64,000 nucleotides of DNA. Origin: Kiloniellaceae bacterium. Its GTDB lineage: Bacteria > Pseudomonadota > Alphaproteobacteria > Kiloniellales > J153. The position numbers and the translations under genes were made by a program. The notes under the pieces are model-generated. The model was given only the letters and a program-made list of their open reading frames with translations. It was not told where the DNA came from and searched no databases. This document shows positions 1 to 8,871 of the stretch, piece after piece (the stretch's first letter is position 1; every line of letters begins with the position of its first letter). The stretch covers positions 1-64,000 of the forward strand of contig JAJFGJ010000002.1 in assembly GCA_021776175.1 (NCBI GenBank), given 5' to 3'.

Positions 1-141
1 GCCGTCGAGAGGTTCTTCAATAAACTCAAACATTTCCGCGCCGTCGCCACACGCTACGACAAACGAGACGACAACTATCTCGCTTCCGTTAAACTTGCTT
101 CACTGCGAATATGGATTCGATTTAATGAGTCGGTGACCTAA
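1..141 (+). mobile_element. IS5-family transposase, C-terminal end (cut by window edge)
   Basis: The first frame is open from base 1 to a TAA and encodes 46 residues beginning AVERFFNKLKHFRAVATRYD and ending in RFNESVT. The motif VERFFNKLKHFRxxATRYDK is the typical C-terminal stretch of IS5/IS427-type DDE transposases, where the catalytic glutamate lies in the VERxF segment. The start of the gene is outside the window, so I cannot tell whether the copy is intact. Confidence 0.85.
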
Positions 142-546
142 GGTGCTGTCATGTGTGGGCGGCCCCTTTTCTACAAGAATAAATATGGGGTGATTTTGAT
201 CGTTGCGGGTTGAGATCATGTGTCCGGCCTGTTTGCGCGGTGCAAATGATCGCTGGCCCTGATGAAGTCCGCGCACCGGGCGCAAGGTGGCGGTGCCTAC
301 CGCGCGCGTGAACGGGACTTCAGAAATGGCCGGTAGAGAATATGTGCGCGAAGCCGCGAGCACGGCCAAGAGACCGCGTTCTCCCGGTCCCGCTCGCGCG
401 GCGGCCAGGCGCGAAGGCCCGCGGAAGGCCGCAGACCGTGCCGTGAGTCCGAATCTCACACAGTTTTCTGTGCCATATCAATAGCTTGTTGGCAGTGGTG
501 TCAGGCTATTACGAACCAGTCTCCGAATTTCCCAGTGACGCACGGC
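142..546. other. Intergenic DNA between transposase remnants
   Basis: I see no supportable gene, RNA or clear terminal inverted repeat here. Short open frames on both strands have no recognisable content. The stretch probably includes the right end of the IS5-type element and flanking DNA. Confidence 0.5.
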
Positions 547-660
547 TCAGGCTGCGATTTGACGCCATTCAGCCAGTGCGGCAGAGCGGTTCTGTTTGAA
601 GACGTCGCGGCTGTTGAGGTGGCGGTCGAGGTTGAAGTGATTGTGAACTGAGGCATGGTT
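547..660 (-). pseudogene. IS6-family-like transposase C-terminal remnant
   Basis: On the minus strand one frame reads ASVHNHFNLDRHLNSRDVFK and then QNRSAALAEWRQIAA before a stop. This is the conserved C-terminal signature of IS6-type transposases (HNHFNxxRHLxxRxxFKxxRxAALAEWR). Only about 35 residues survive. The frame runs straight on from an IS256-type sequence, so two unrelated transposase fragments are fused here, presumably by nested insertion and deletion. Confidence 0.6.
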
Positions 661-905
661 GATTCGGTGCTCCATGGGGAAGTCATATAAGCCAGCACGG
701 TGGGCGCGGCCTCATCCATGAGGATTGCCAGCTAGGGCACCTTGGGGCGGAGCGGTCGGCCTCTTGACGCCACCGGGTCCTGGCGGCTCCGGCATCCTCC
801 TGGGCGACAGCGACGTAGGCCGAGGCGACACGACGGTCGCGCTTGCCGGCTTGGGGCAAGAGGTTGCGCATAAAATGAACATGGATCAGGCTGGTCGAAT
901 GACGG
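660..905 (-). pseudogene. IS256-family (mutator-type) transposase fragment
   Basis: The minus strand, read across at least two frame changes, gives HVHFMRNLLPQAGKRDRRVA, then AARTRWRQEADR, then MDEAAPTVLAYMT and FPMEHR. This follows the order of the IS256 transposase central to C-terminal region (VHFMRNALAHAGKSGRRVVS...WRxVADQLRPKVPKLAxLMDEAExDVLAYMTFP). The terminal catalytic part is missing. The fragment abuts and slightly overlaps the start of nqrA, so the native upstream region of the nqr operon has been replaced. Confidence 0.7.
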
Positions 906-2302
906 AGGGCCCCCATACACTGAAGGTACTAGGAACCGAAACCGCCGCGGATCTGCCGATCAGGATTGTCGAGGGACTGGATATCCCGATCGCGGGAGAG
1001 GCGGAACAAATTATTTCGAATGGTGCGGACGTCAATTCTGTCGCCCTGCTTGGCGCCGATTACATCGGTTTGCGGCCGCAGATGCGGGTCAAGGAGGGCG
1101 ATCGCGTTAAGCTTGGCCAGCCGCTATTCGCGGACAGACGGCACCCTGATGTGGTCTTTACTTCCCCCGGAGGCGGCACCGTAACACAGATCGTTCGGGG
1201 CGCAAGACGGGCTCTATTGGCGGTCGCCGTTAAGCTAGACGGCGACGACGAGGAAACCTTCAGCGTATGGCCCGTGGCCCGGTTAACCGATTTACGGCAC
1301 GATCAAATACTTGAAACGCTACTTGCTTCCGGGCTGTGGACGGCATTGCGAGCGCGTCCCTACGGCACGGTGCCAGCGCCGGAAGCCACATCGACGTCCA
1401 TTTTCGTGACTGCCACGGACAGCAATCCCCTGGCCCCGAGGCCGGAGGTTGTCATCGATGCGTGCCAGCAGGATTTCGCCAACGGGCTGACAATTGTTTC
1501 GCGCCTGACAAGCGGCCCGGTTTTTGTCTGCCAGTCGCCACGGTCAAACTTGCCGACGGTCGCCGTTGACAACGTTTCAACCGTAAAATTCGCCGGTCCC
1601 CATCCTGCCGGATTAGTGGGAACGCACATCCACTTTCTGGATCCTGTCCACGCGGGAAAGAGCGTATGGCATATAGGCTATCAGGACGTCATAGCCATCG
1701 GCCGGTTATTCACTACTGGAAGACTTTGCTTGGAGCGGATTGTCTCAATCGCGGGACCCATGTCAATGCGCCCAAGGCTCATCCGCACTCGCCAGGGCGC
1801 CAATATTGATGATCTGACGCGCGGCGAACTCTCCAGCCCGGACTGTCGAATCATTTCCGGCTCGGTGCTGTCCGGCCACCACGCCCGGGGGGCGCTCAGT
1901 TATCTCGGCCGCTTCCACAACCAGGTGTCGGTCATCGCCGAAGCTCGCGAAGAACCGCGCCTAGGCTGGTTCTCGCCGCGCCCGAAGAACATCTTCTCCG
2001 TTTATAGCCGCGCCATCACCGTACATCCCCTGAGGCGGAAGCTTGCCCTGACAAGCGCGCGCCACGGCACGCCAACGGCCATGGTTCCGCTTGGCGGCTT
2101 CGAGCGGATCATGCCGCTCGACATCCTGCCGACGCAATTGCTTCGGGCGCTGCTTGTTGGGGATGCTGACATGGCCCAAGCGCTCGGCTGTCTCGAGCTG
2201 GAGGAGGAAGACCTCGCGCTCTGCAGCTTCGTCTGCCCCAGCAAGATCAATTATGGGCCGCTGCTCAGGGCCTGCCTGGAACGCATCGAGAAAGGGCTTT
2301 GA
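899..2302 (+). CDS. nqrA: Na+-translocating NADH:quinone reductase subunit A
   Basis: NqrA is a peripheral subunit of the sodium-pumping NADH:quinone reductase, on the cytoplasmic side and close to the quinone site. Recognisable homology begins at PIRIVEGLDIPIAGEAEQ, the NqrA N-terminal signature, and continues through RVKEGDRVKLGQPLF and TSPGGGTV, a barrel-sandwich-like segment shared with RnfC. The open frame extends upstream to base 725, but that part is antisense to transposase debris. The ATG at 899 gives 467 residues, a little over the usual 445-450, so a few N-terminal residues may be extra and the start is uncertain. The stop overlaps the start of nqrB (TGATG), indicating translational coupling. 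It is the first gene of a complete nqrABCDEF-apbE-nqrM operon. Confidence 0.93.
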   Translation: MTEGPHTLKVLGTETAADLPIRIVEGLDIPIAGEAEQIISNGADVNSVALLGADYIGLRPQMRVKEGDRVKLGQPLFADRRHPDVVFTSPGGGTVTQIVRGARRALLAVAVKLDGDDEETFSVWPVARLTDLRHDQILETLLASGLWTALRARPYGTVPAPEATSTSIFVTATDSNPLAPRPEVVIDACQQDFANGLTIVSRLTSGPVFVCQSPRSNLPTVAVDNVSTVKFAGPHPAGLVGTHIHFLDPVHAGKSVWHIGYQDVIAIGRLFTTGRLCLERIVSIAGPMSMRPRLIRTRQGANIDDLTRGELSSPDCRIISGSVLSGHHARGALSYLGRFHNQVSVIAEAREEPRLGWFSPRPKNIFSVYSRAITVHPLRRKLALTSARHGTPTAMVPLGGFERIMPLDILPTQLLRALLVGDADMAQALGCLELEEEDLALCSFVCPSKINYGPLLRACLERIEKGL

Positions 2303-3474
2303 TGCAGATCCTGCGAGATTTGCTGGATCGTCGTCCCGGTCCGATCTTCGCTGGCTATGGGACTCTCCCCGGTCCCTCGGCCGTCACCCGGGCCGCGCCC
2401 CACGTGCGCGACGGCATGAGCGTGACGCGGGCCATGAATTGCGTTGTCGTAGCGCTCATCCCCTGCATCCTGATGGCGCTCTTCAACACCGGCCACCAGG
2501 CCAACCTCAACATGGAACAAATCGGCGTCGGGTCGGCGCCGGGCTGGCGCGGTGGCGTTCTCGATGCACTGGGCATCGGCTATGACCCCTCCGATATCTG
2601 GGCCGCCATGTGGCACGGCGCGCTTCACTACCTGCCGGTCCTGGCGGTGGCGCTGATCGTTGGGGCGCTGTGGGAGCAACTCTTCTCCAAGCTGCGCAAA
2701 CGGGAGCGGGCCCCAGGCCTACTCGTGATCGCCCTGTTGTTCTCGCTCAGCCTGCCGCCCACGGTCCCGCTCTGGCAGGTCGCGCTTGGTATGTCCTTCG
2801 GCATCGTCGTCGCCAAGGAAGTGTTTGGAGGCCTCGGAAAGAATTTCCTGAACCCGGCGCTCGCCGGTCTCGCCTTTCTCTACGCCACCTATCCTAAGCA
2901 GATGGTCGGCGAGACCGCCTGGACCGTCGTCGAGGGCTTCACCGGCGCGACCACCATGAGGATCGCCGTGGGCGGTGGGATCGAGGCGGTCAACTGGGCG
3001 GGCACGAACTGGATGCAGGCCTTCCTTGGCGCGGTGCCGGGCGCTTTCGGCGCGACCTCGACCCTCGCATGTCTGCTCGGCGCCGCGGTGCTAATCGCCA
3101 CGCGGGTCGCATCGTTGCGGGTCATGGCCGGCGCCCTGTTCGGTATGATCGCGGCGTCTTTTCTGTTTAACCAGTTCGTGGGCACCGATCTCCCGTTCGG
3201 TGATATGTCATGGCACTGGCATCTGGTCCTGGGGAGCTTCGCCTTCGGCGTGGTTTTCCTGGCCACCGATCCGGTGACGGCGGCCGCGACCGATACCGGC
3301 CGTTGGATCTATGGGATTCTGATCGGTGGCCTGGTCATCGTGATCCGGGTCGCGAACGTGACTCATCCCGATGGCGTCATGTTCGCCATCCTGTTCGGCA
3401 ACATCGTCGCGCCGCTGATCGACTATCTGGTCATGCGCGCGAACATCGGAAGAAGGACACGGCGCAGTGCCTAG
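2302..3474 (+). CDS. nqrB: Na+-translocating NADH:quinone reductase subunit B
   Basis: NqrB is a polytopic membrane subunit carrying covalent FMN and riboflavin, and it forms part of the sodium path. The protein is about 390 residues, near family length, with many hydrophobic segments. The FMN attachment motif is visible as EGFTGATTM; the family consensus is D-x-x-S/T-G-A-T with flavin on the last Thr, so the usual Asp is Glu here. The ATG at 2302 shares its A with the nqrA stop; a TTG one codon upstream is less likely. The end overlaps the start of nqrC by 8 bases. Confidence 0.95.
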   Translation: MQILRDLLDRRPGPIFAGYGTLPGPSAVTRAAPHVRDGMSVTRAMNCVVVALIPCILMALFNTGHQANLNMEQIGVGSAPGWRGGVLDALGIGYDPSDIWAAMWHGALHYLPVLAVALIVGALWEQLFSKLRKRERAPGLLVIALLFSLSLPPTVPLWQVALGMSFGIVVAKEVFGGLGKNFLNPALAGLAFLYATYPKQMVGETAWTVVEGFTGATTMRIAVGGGIEAVNWAGTNWMQAFLGAVPGAFGATSTLACLLGAAVLIATRVASLRVMAGALFGMIAASFLFNQFVGTDLPFGDMSWHWHLVLGSFAFGVVFLATDPVTAAATDTGRWIYGILIGGLVIVIRVANVTHPDGVMFAILFGNIVAPLIDYLVMRANIGRRTRRSA

Positions 3475-4309
3475 CAGTGCTGGGAACAATCAGGGCTCGA
3501 GCGGTTACTCTTGGTTCGCCAGGCTGCTGGAATTGCCCAATGACAGTCCCCTGAAAGCGGTGATCGTCACACTCGCCGTCTGTCTCATCGCGTCAATTCT
3601 GGTGGCCGGGTCGGCGGTACTCCTGAAACCGGCGCAGGAGGCCAATAAGGAGCGCGAACGCCTGGCGCGCATTGGGGAGATCGCCGCCCTGCTTCCCGGC
3701 GTCGAAGAGGTGCTGCAAATTGGAGATACCCTCCGGGTGGAGGCTCGGGTCGTCGACCTGGCGACCGGACGCTACGTTCCCACAATCGACCCGGCCGATT
3801 TCGACCAGCGCCGCGCGGCGAAGGACCCTGGGCTGAGCGTCGTCATCCCGCCCGAGCGCGATCTTGCCCAGATCGGCAGACGCGCGGCCTTCGCCGTCGT
3901 CTACCTGGTCCGCGAGGAGGACCACCTGCGGGCCGTTATCCTTCCCGTACACGGCCGCGGTTTCGGGTCCATGCTCTATGGTTATCTCGGGCTCTCCAGT
4001 GATCTGCGCACGGTAATCGGCCTGAGCTTCTATGAGCATGGCGAAACCCCAGGCCTTGGCGCGCTCATCGACGACCCCCAATGGCGCAGTCTGTGGCATG
4101 GCAAGAAAGTCTGGGACGGCGCGGGCATCCCCGGGATCGGCGTCGCCGAGGGCCCGGTGGAGCCAGGCTCGTCCGAGGCAGACTATCTGGTGGACGGTCT
4201 GACCGGTGCCACCTGGACCAGCCGGGGCGTGACCAATCTGCTGCGCTTTTGGCTCGGCAGCGACGGTTTCGGCACCTATCTGCGAAGTTTCCCCAACCAA
4301 CGAGGCTGA
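3467..4309 (+). CDS. nqrC: Na+-translocating NADH:quinone reductase subunit C
   Basis: NqrC carries a covalent FMN in a periplasmic domain that relays electrons between the iron-sulfur site of NqrD/E and NqrB. The 280-residue protein has one N-terminal membrane anchor ([20 protein letters not shown]) followed by a soluble domain. Near the C-terminus is [12 protein letters not shown], the D-x-x-T-G-A-T sequence recognised by ApbE-type flavin transferases, with FMN expected on the Thr of GAT. It overlaps nqrB and is followed 2 bases later by nqrD. Confidence 0.95.
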   Translation: MPSSAGNNQGSSGYSWFARLLELPNDSPLKAVIVTLAVCLIASILVAGSAVLLKPAQEANKERERLARIGEIAALLPGVEEVLQIGDTLRVEARVVDLATGRYVPTIDPADFDQRRAAKDPGLSVVIPPERDLAQIGRRAAFAVVYLVREEDHLRAVILPVHGRGFGSMLYGYLGLSSDLRTVIGLSFYEHGETPGLGALIDDPQWRSLWHGKKVWDGAGIPGIGVAEGPVEPGSSEADYLVDGLTGATWTSRGVTNLLRFWLGSDGFGTYLRSFPNQRG

Positions 4310-4311
4310 CG

Positions 4312-4977
4312 ATGGAAAGTCCAGCTACGAAGGCGTTCCGCAACCCGCTGGTGAACGACAACCCGATCACGCTGCAAATCCTCGGGCTCTGTTCCGCCCT
4401 CGCGGTCACCAAGACCCTGGCCACAGCGTTGATCATGTCACTCGCGGTCACGGCGGTGATCACCCTGTCCAACGCTTTGATCAGCCTGATCCGCCGACAC
4501 ATGCCAAGAAATGTCCGGCTGATCGTGCAGATCACGATCATCGCGTCGCTGGTGATCGTCGTGGACCAGGTGCTGAAGGCTTACGCCTACGGACTCAGCA
4601 AGCAGCTTTCGGTGTTCGTCGGGCTCATCGTAACCAACTGCATCATCATGGGACGGGCGGAGGCTTTCGCGATGAAGAACAGCATCGGCCTCAGCGTCTT
4701 GGACGGCCTGGGCAACGCGCTGGGCTATAGCTGGATTCTCATTCTGGTCGGTTCGGTGCGGGAACTGTTCGGCTCGGGGACCCTTCTGGGTATCGGAATC
4801 CTGCCGACGGTCTCGGCCGGCGGCTGGTACCATCCCGCCGCGCTCATGCTGTTGCCGCCGAGCGCGTTCTTTCTCATCGGGTTCCTGATCTGGGGCCTTC
4901 GGACCTGGAAGTCGGAGCAGGTCGAGCGCAGCGAATTCCGGGTCCTGCCGGCCGGTGGATCGGAGCGCGCGCCATGA
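4312..4977 (+). CDS. nqrD: Na+-translocating NADH:quinone reductase subunit D
   Basis: This is an integral membrane subunit of about 221 residues that pairs with NqrE around a membrane-embedded [2Fe-2S] cluster. The two cysteines expected to bind it are visible in [11 protein letters not shown] and [13 protein letters not shown]. The frame is open well upstream of the ATG I use, but that upstream part overlaps nqrC in another frame and has no NqrD character. The homology start [19 protein letters not shown] fits the family. The stop overlaps nqrE by 4 bases (ATGA). Confidence 0.95.
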   Translation: MESPATKAFRNPLVNDNPITLQILGLCSALAVTKTLATALIMSLAVTAVITLSNALISLIRRHMPRNVRLIVQITIIASLVIVVDQVLKAYAYGLSKQLSVFVGLIVTNCIIMGRAEAFAMKNSIGLSVLDGLGNALGYSWILILVGSVRELFGSGTLLGIGILPTVSAGGWYHPAALMLLPPSAFFLIGFLIWGLRTWKSEQVERSEFRVLPAGGSERAP

Positions 4978-5585
4978 CCGGCTATCCGAGCTTGTTCGTC
5001 CAAGCGGCCTTCGTCGAGAACCTGGCGCTCTCCTTCTTCCTCGGCATGTGCATGTTCCTGGCCGTCTCGAGACGGGTGGAGACCGCGATCGGGCTCGGCC
5101 TCGCCGTGCTCGTGGTCCAATCCATCACCGTGCCGCTCAACAACCTGATCTATTCTTATCTGCTGAAGGAGGGCGCGCTCGCCTGGGCGGGATTGCCGGA
5201 GGTCGATCTCAGCTTCCTTGCGCTGATCACCTTCATCGGCGTGATCGCGGCCATGGTACAGATCCTGGAGATGGTGCTCGATCGATTTTTCCCCAGGCTC
5301 TTCATTGGGCTCGGCATATTCCTGCCGCTGGTGACGGTCAACTGTGCCATCCTCGGCGGGTCGCTGTTCATGGTCGAGCGCGACTACGATTTCGGTGAGA
5401 GCCTGGTTTACGGTATTGGCTCGGGCTTCGGGTGGGCGGTGGCCATCGCTGTCTTGGCGGGGATCCGTGAAAGATTGAAATACAGCGACGTTCCCGAGGG
5501 GTTACAGGGCACGGGCATCACCTTCATCATAATCGGGCTGATCTCGCTCGGATTCCTGACCTTCTCCGGTATTCGTATCGGATGA
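4974..5585 (+). CDS. nqrE: Na+-translocating NADH:quinone reductase subunit E
   Basis: This membrane subunit of 203 residues is the inverted-topology partner of NqrD. Its two cluster-binding cysteines are in [12 protein letters not shown] and [12 protein letters not shown], matching the NqrD pair. Family length and hydrophobic profile are normal. It starts inside the nqrD stop, so the two are translationally coupled, consistent with 1:1 assembly. A 29-base gap with a good ribosome binding site (AGGAAG) separates it from nqrF. Confidence 0.95.
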   Translation: MTGYPSLFVQAAFVENLALSFFLGMCMFLAVSRRVETAIGLGLAVLVVQSITVPLNNLIYSYLLKEGALAWAGLPEVDLSFLALITFIGVIAAMVQILEMVLDRFFPRLFIGLGIFLPLVTVNCAILGGSLFMVERDYDFGESLVYGIGSGFGWAVAIAVLAGIRERLKYSDVPEGLQGTGITFIIIGLISLGFLTFSGIRIG

Positions 5586-5614
5586 GGCTGTGCCGTCCCA
5601 CCTGAGGAAGCCAG

Positions 5615-6835
5615 ATGCTTGAGATCGGCCTCGGTGTTGCGCTCTTCACCGGCATTGTGCTCTGCCTGGTGCTCGTCATCCTGGCCGTCCGCTCGAGGCT
5701 GGTGGCGACCGGCAAGGTCGATATCACCGTCAATGACGAGAGAAAAATCAGAGCCAATGCAGGTGACAAGCTGCTCGGCACGCTCACCGATGCGGACATT
5801 CGCATCCCCTCAACCTGCGGCGTTGGGAGCTGTGGTCTGTGCCGCGTCAAGGTCGTGAAGGGAGGCGGCGCTATCCTGCCCATTGAATTGGCGCTGATCA
5901 CCAAACGCGAGGCGAAGGCGGGCATGCGCCTGGCCTGTCAGGTGACGGTCAGGCAGGACATGGCGGTGTGGGTGCCGGAAGAAATATTCGGCGTCGGTCA
6001 CTGGGACTGCACCGTTCGCTCCAACGCGAACGTCGCCACCCTGATCAAGGAACTGGTGCTGGAGCTGCCGCCAGGGCAGACGATCGAGTTTCGCGCCGGC
6101 GGCTACGTCCAGATTAGCTGTCCTCCCTACCAAGCGAGCTTCTCCGACTTCGAGATCGAACCCAAGTTCCGCGCCGAGTGGGATCGCTTCGATTTATGGC
6201 GGTTCCAGGCAAAGACCACGACGCCCACGACCCGGGCCTATTCGATGGCCAACTATCCCGACGAAAGCGACGTGATTATGCTCGTGGTCAGGATCGCCAT
6301 ACCGCCGCCAGGGGCGCCCAAATCCGTCCCGCCCGGGGTCGTATCGTCCTACATATTCAACCTGAAAGCGGGTGACAAGGTTAAGATATCGGGCCCTTAC
6401 GGGTACTTCTTTGCCAGCGAGACCGAGTCCGAGATGGTCTTCGTCGGCGGTGGCGCAGGCATGGCCCCAATGCGGTCCCACATATTCGATCAACTGGAAC
6501 ATCTGAAGTCGAAGCGTAAGATCACTTTCTGGTATGGCGCACGAAGCCGCCAGGACCTGTTTTACGTCGGCGACTTCGACCGGCTCCAGGCTGAACACGA
6601 CAACTTCCAGTGGCTCGTGGCGCTGTCGGAGCCGAGGCCCGAGGATCATTGGCCCGGCAAGACGGGGTTTATCCACGAGGTGCTTTACGAGAGTTACCTC
6701 AAGGACCATCCGGCGCCGGAAGACTGCGAGTATTACCTTTGCGGCCCGCCGGTGATGATCAAGGCGGTCAGCAACATGCTGGACAATCTAGGCATAGATC
6801 CTGACAATGTTTTCCTCGACGAATTCGGTGACTGA
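5615..6835 (+). CDS. nqrF: Na+-translocating NADH:quinone reductase subunit F
   Basis: NqrF is the NADH-oxidising subunit and passes electrons from FAD to a [2Fe-2S] cluster and into the membrane part. Domain order over 406 residues: one N-terminal membrane helix ([19 protein letters not shown]); a ferredoxin domain with [15 protein letters not shown] and the fourth ligand in RLACQV; an FAD-binding barrel with RAYSMANYP; an NAD-binding domain with [12 protein letters not shown] and YYLCGPPVM. All expected motifs are present. apbE follows 3 bases after the stop. Confidence 0.96.
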   Translation: MLEIGLGVALFTGIVLCLVLVILAVRSRLVATGKVDITVNDERKIRANAGDKLLGTLTDADIRIPSTCGVGSCGLCRVKVVKGGGAILPIELALITKREAKAGMRLACQVTVRQDMAVWVPEEIFGVGHWDCTVRSNANVATLIKELVLELPPGQTIEFRAGGYVQISCPPYQASFSDFEIEPKFRAEWDRFDLWRFQAKTTTPTTRAYSMANYPDESDVIMLVVRIAIPPPGAPKSVPPGVVSSYIFNLKAGDKVKISGPYGYFFASETESEMVFVGGGAGMAPMRSHIFDQLEHLKSKRKITFWYGARSRQDLFYVGDFDRLQAEHDNFQWLVALSEPRPEDHWPGKTGFIHEVLYESYLKDHPAPEDCEYYLCGPPVMIKAVSNMLDNLGIDPDNVFLDEFGD

Positions 6836-6838
6836 GCG

Positions 6839-7894
6839 ATGACCTCGACCCTATCCAGACGCGATATCCTGCGGCGGGCAAAAGGCTTCGCGCTGGCAAC
6901 ACCCTTCCTGAGCCTCGCCGGCTGCGATGAGGAGAATTCCTGGCGGCCAATGACCACGATCGCCGGCGCCACGATGGGCACCGGCTACAGCGTCAAGATC
7001 ACGAGCCTCCCCCCCAATCTGAACCGCCGCGCCCTCAGGGCTGCCATCGAGCAACGCCTTGAGACGGTCAACCGGCAAATGTCCAACTGGCGCGCGGAGT
7101 CCGAAATTTCTCTTTTCAACGCCGGTGCTTCCTCGTCATGGAGCGGCGTTTCGTCCGACACCTTGGCCGTGATCGAGGAAGCTCTGCGTATTGGCCACTT
7201 GTCCGATGGCGCATTCGATCCGACCATCGGGCCGCTGGTACGTCTCTGGGGTTTTGGACCCGCATCGGCCAGCCAGCAAGTTCCGCCCCACGGCAAGATC
7301 CAAGAGGCGCTGGGGAAGATCGGCATTCGACATGTCCAAACCAGGCGGGCGCCGGCCACCATTGCCAAGCGCCTCTCCGACATCGAGATCGATCTTTCGG
7401 GCATCGCCAAGGGTTTCGCGGTCGACAAGCTGGCGGAACATCTGGAAGAACAAGGGGTGGCCCATTACCTCGTCGAGATCGGCGGCGAGCTCAGGGCCCG
7501 GGGGCTCAGCCCTCGACGCCGAGCCTGGCGGGTTGGCGTGGAAAGACCCATTGCGAGACGCAGAGCGATGCAGCGGGCCGTCGCCCTAGATGGCGCCGCG
7601 ATCGCGACGTCCGGGAACTATCGGATCTTCTTCGAATATGACTCGGCGCGCTATTCACATATCATCGATCCGCGTAACGGCAAGCCGGTCGATCATGATC
7701 TCGCGTCGGTCACGGTCATCGGCTCGTCGACGATGCAAGCCGACGCGCTGTCCACCGCCCTAATGGTGCTCGGGCCCGATGCCGGGTACGAAATGGCGCT
7801 GCGGCAGGAGATCGCCGCGCTGTTCATCGTCAAGGACGCAAGAAGCTTCGTCGAGGTCAGCTCGCCGGCGTTCGAACGATACCTGCTTGGCTGA
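6839..7894 (+). CDS. apbE: ApbE-type FAD:protein FMN transferase for Na+-NQR
   Basis: ApbE transfers FMN from FAD onto threonines of NqrB and NqrC, outside the cytoplasmic membrane. The N-terminus STLSRRDILRRAKGFALATP has a twin-arginine motif and runs to a lipobox (LSLAGC), so a Tat-exported lipoprotein of 351 residues is expected. Family motifs seen are ATMGTGYSV, DLSGIAKGFAVDKL, EIGGELRARG and ADALSTALMVLG, the last near the Mg2+ site. Its place directly behind nqrF gives the complex a dedicated flavinylating enzyme. Confidence 0.93.
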   Translation: MTSTLSRRDILRRAKGFALATPFLSLAGCDEENSWRPMTTIAGATMGTGYSVKITSLPPNLNRRALRAAIEQRLETVNRQMSNWRAESEISLFNAGASSSWSGVSSDTLAVIEEALRIGHLSDGAFDPTIGPLVRLWGFGPASASQQVPPHGKIQEALGKIGIRHVQTRRAPATIAKRLSDIEIDLSGIAKGFAVDKLAEHLEEQGVAHYLVEIGGELRARGLSPRRRAWRVGVERPIARRRAMQRAVALDGAAIATSGNYRIFFEYDSARYSHIIDPRNGKPVDHDLASVTVIGSSTMQADALSTALMVLGPDAGYEMALRQEIAALFIVKDARSFVEVSSPAFERYLLG

Positions 7895-7905
7895 AGGGGA
7901 TCGCA

Positions 7906-8124
7906 ATGGAGCTTTTCCTGCTCAGTTTTTTAGTCATTACGGTGTCTGTCGCCGGGTTAGCTTTAGGCGTCATCGTGAGAAAGCGGCCGATCAGTGCTGG
8001 CTGCGGGAAGTTCGCGGGGCCAAAGGTCCAGGACGCCGCATGCGAGGTATGCGCCGACGCCGGCAAGCCGGAACGAGACCTTGCCACCCGGGAAAGGTTG
8101 GCCGGGACGATCGTCCTCAAGTAG
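7906..8124 (+). CDS. nqrM: NqrM-like maturation factor for the Na+-NQR iron-sulfur centre
   Basis: This is a 72-residue protein with one N-terminal membrane helix (LFLLSFLVITVSVAGLALGV) followed by a short basic stretch and a cysteine-rich tail (SAGCGKFAG and AACEVCADAG). Size, single helix and the C...CxxC pattern match NqrM (DUF539), which is needed to insert the metal centre between NqrD and NqrE. The family usually reads SCGG near the first cysteine; here it is AGCGKF, a mild divergence. Its position as the last gene of the nqr operon supports the call. Confidence 0.85.
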   Translation: MELFLLSFLVITVSVAGLALGVIVRKRPISAGCGKFAGPKVQDAACEVCADAGKPERDLATRERLAGTIVLK

Positions 8125-8162
8125 ATGTCCCAGCGGTCGCCTAGGGAAAATCGGATGCGGTT

Positions 8163-8558
8163 ATGAGCCCATCGCGCACGGCAAGAGACTACATGTCGGC
8201 CAAGCTTGTCACGCTTGCGCCTGAGACGGACATCCACCAGGCCATGAAAATGTTGCTCAAGAACCGGATCTCCGGGGCGCCGGTTCTGGATGAAGGCGGG
8301 CAGCTCGTAGGTATTCTGTCCAAAAAGGACTGTTTGAAGGTCGCGTTCAACGCGACCTATCATAAGGAATGGGGCGGTCGTGTTTCGGATTATATGAGCC
8401 GCGACGTGAAAACGATCGATGCCGGAACGGACATTGTCGAGGTCGCGCAAATTTTTCTGAAAGGGCCCTATCGGCGATTTCCCGTGGTGTCCAATGATCG
8501 TCTGGTCGGGCAAATCAGTCGTCACGATGTTCTGAGGGCACTCGACGACCTCTGGTAA
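8163..8558 (+). CDS. CBS-domain pair protein
   Basis: The 131-residue protein consists of two CBS domains and nothing else: ARDYMSAKLVTLAPETDIHQ...GAPVLDEGGQLVGILSKKD, then VSDYMSRDVKTIDAGTDIVE...RFPVVSNDRLVGQISRHDVL. Such stand-alone pairs bind adenine nucleotides or similar ligands and regulate partners; the partner cannot be told from sequence. It lies 38 bases behind nqrM on the same strand and may be the tail of that operon or a separate stress-type gene. Confidence 0.9.
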   Translation: MSPSRTARDYMSAKLVTLAPETDIHQAMKMLLKNRISGAPVLDEGGQLVGILSKKDCLKVAFNATYHKEWGGRVSDYMSRDVKTIDAGTDIVEVAQIFLKGPYRRFPVVSNDRLVGQISRHDVLRALDDLW

Positions 8559-8871
8559 GGCACCCCGGCAAATTGATTTGCCGCAAGGCACCTCGCGTTA
8601 AGGTATGAAACCGTTGTCATGGTCGGGGAAAGGGCCGCGCCTGAGGAGATGGCCATGGATCAAGCGGAGAACCGGCACACGACTGCCGGGGGCCCGCGCT
8701 CACCGATGTCTCCGGCAAGCCGCGATACATGTTCGCGCAGGCCCCCGGCAATGGTATCAAGCGCGCGGCGTGCACTGCGCGGACCTGGAGGTAACGCGCC
8801 CAGGGGAGGGTCGGTCGGAGGAATTCCTTTTACCCGGCGTGGCAGGGACGTTTCATATAAATGGGGGTGAC
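8559..8871. other. Intergenic region between the CBS gene and the MFS gene
   Basis: One frame of the MFS gene stays open through this stretch up to base 8605, but it encodes Arg/Pro-rich sequence without membrane character. I therefore treat it as non-coding. A second open frame (8619-8870) has no recognisable content. No palindrome or promoter stands out. Confidence 0.45.

Noticed and set aside
725..898. N-terminal extension of nqrA
   Set aside because: These codons are the antisense of IS256 transposase sequence; NqrA homology starts after 899.
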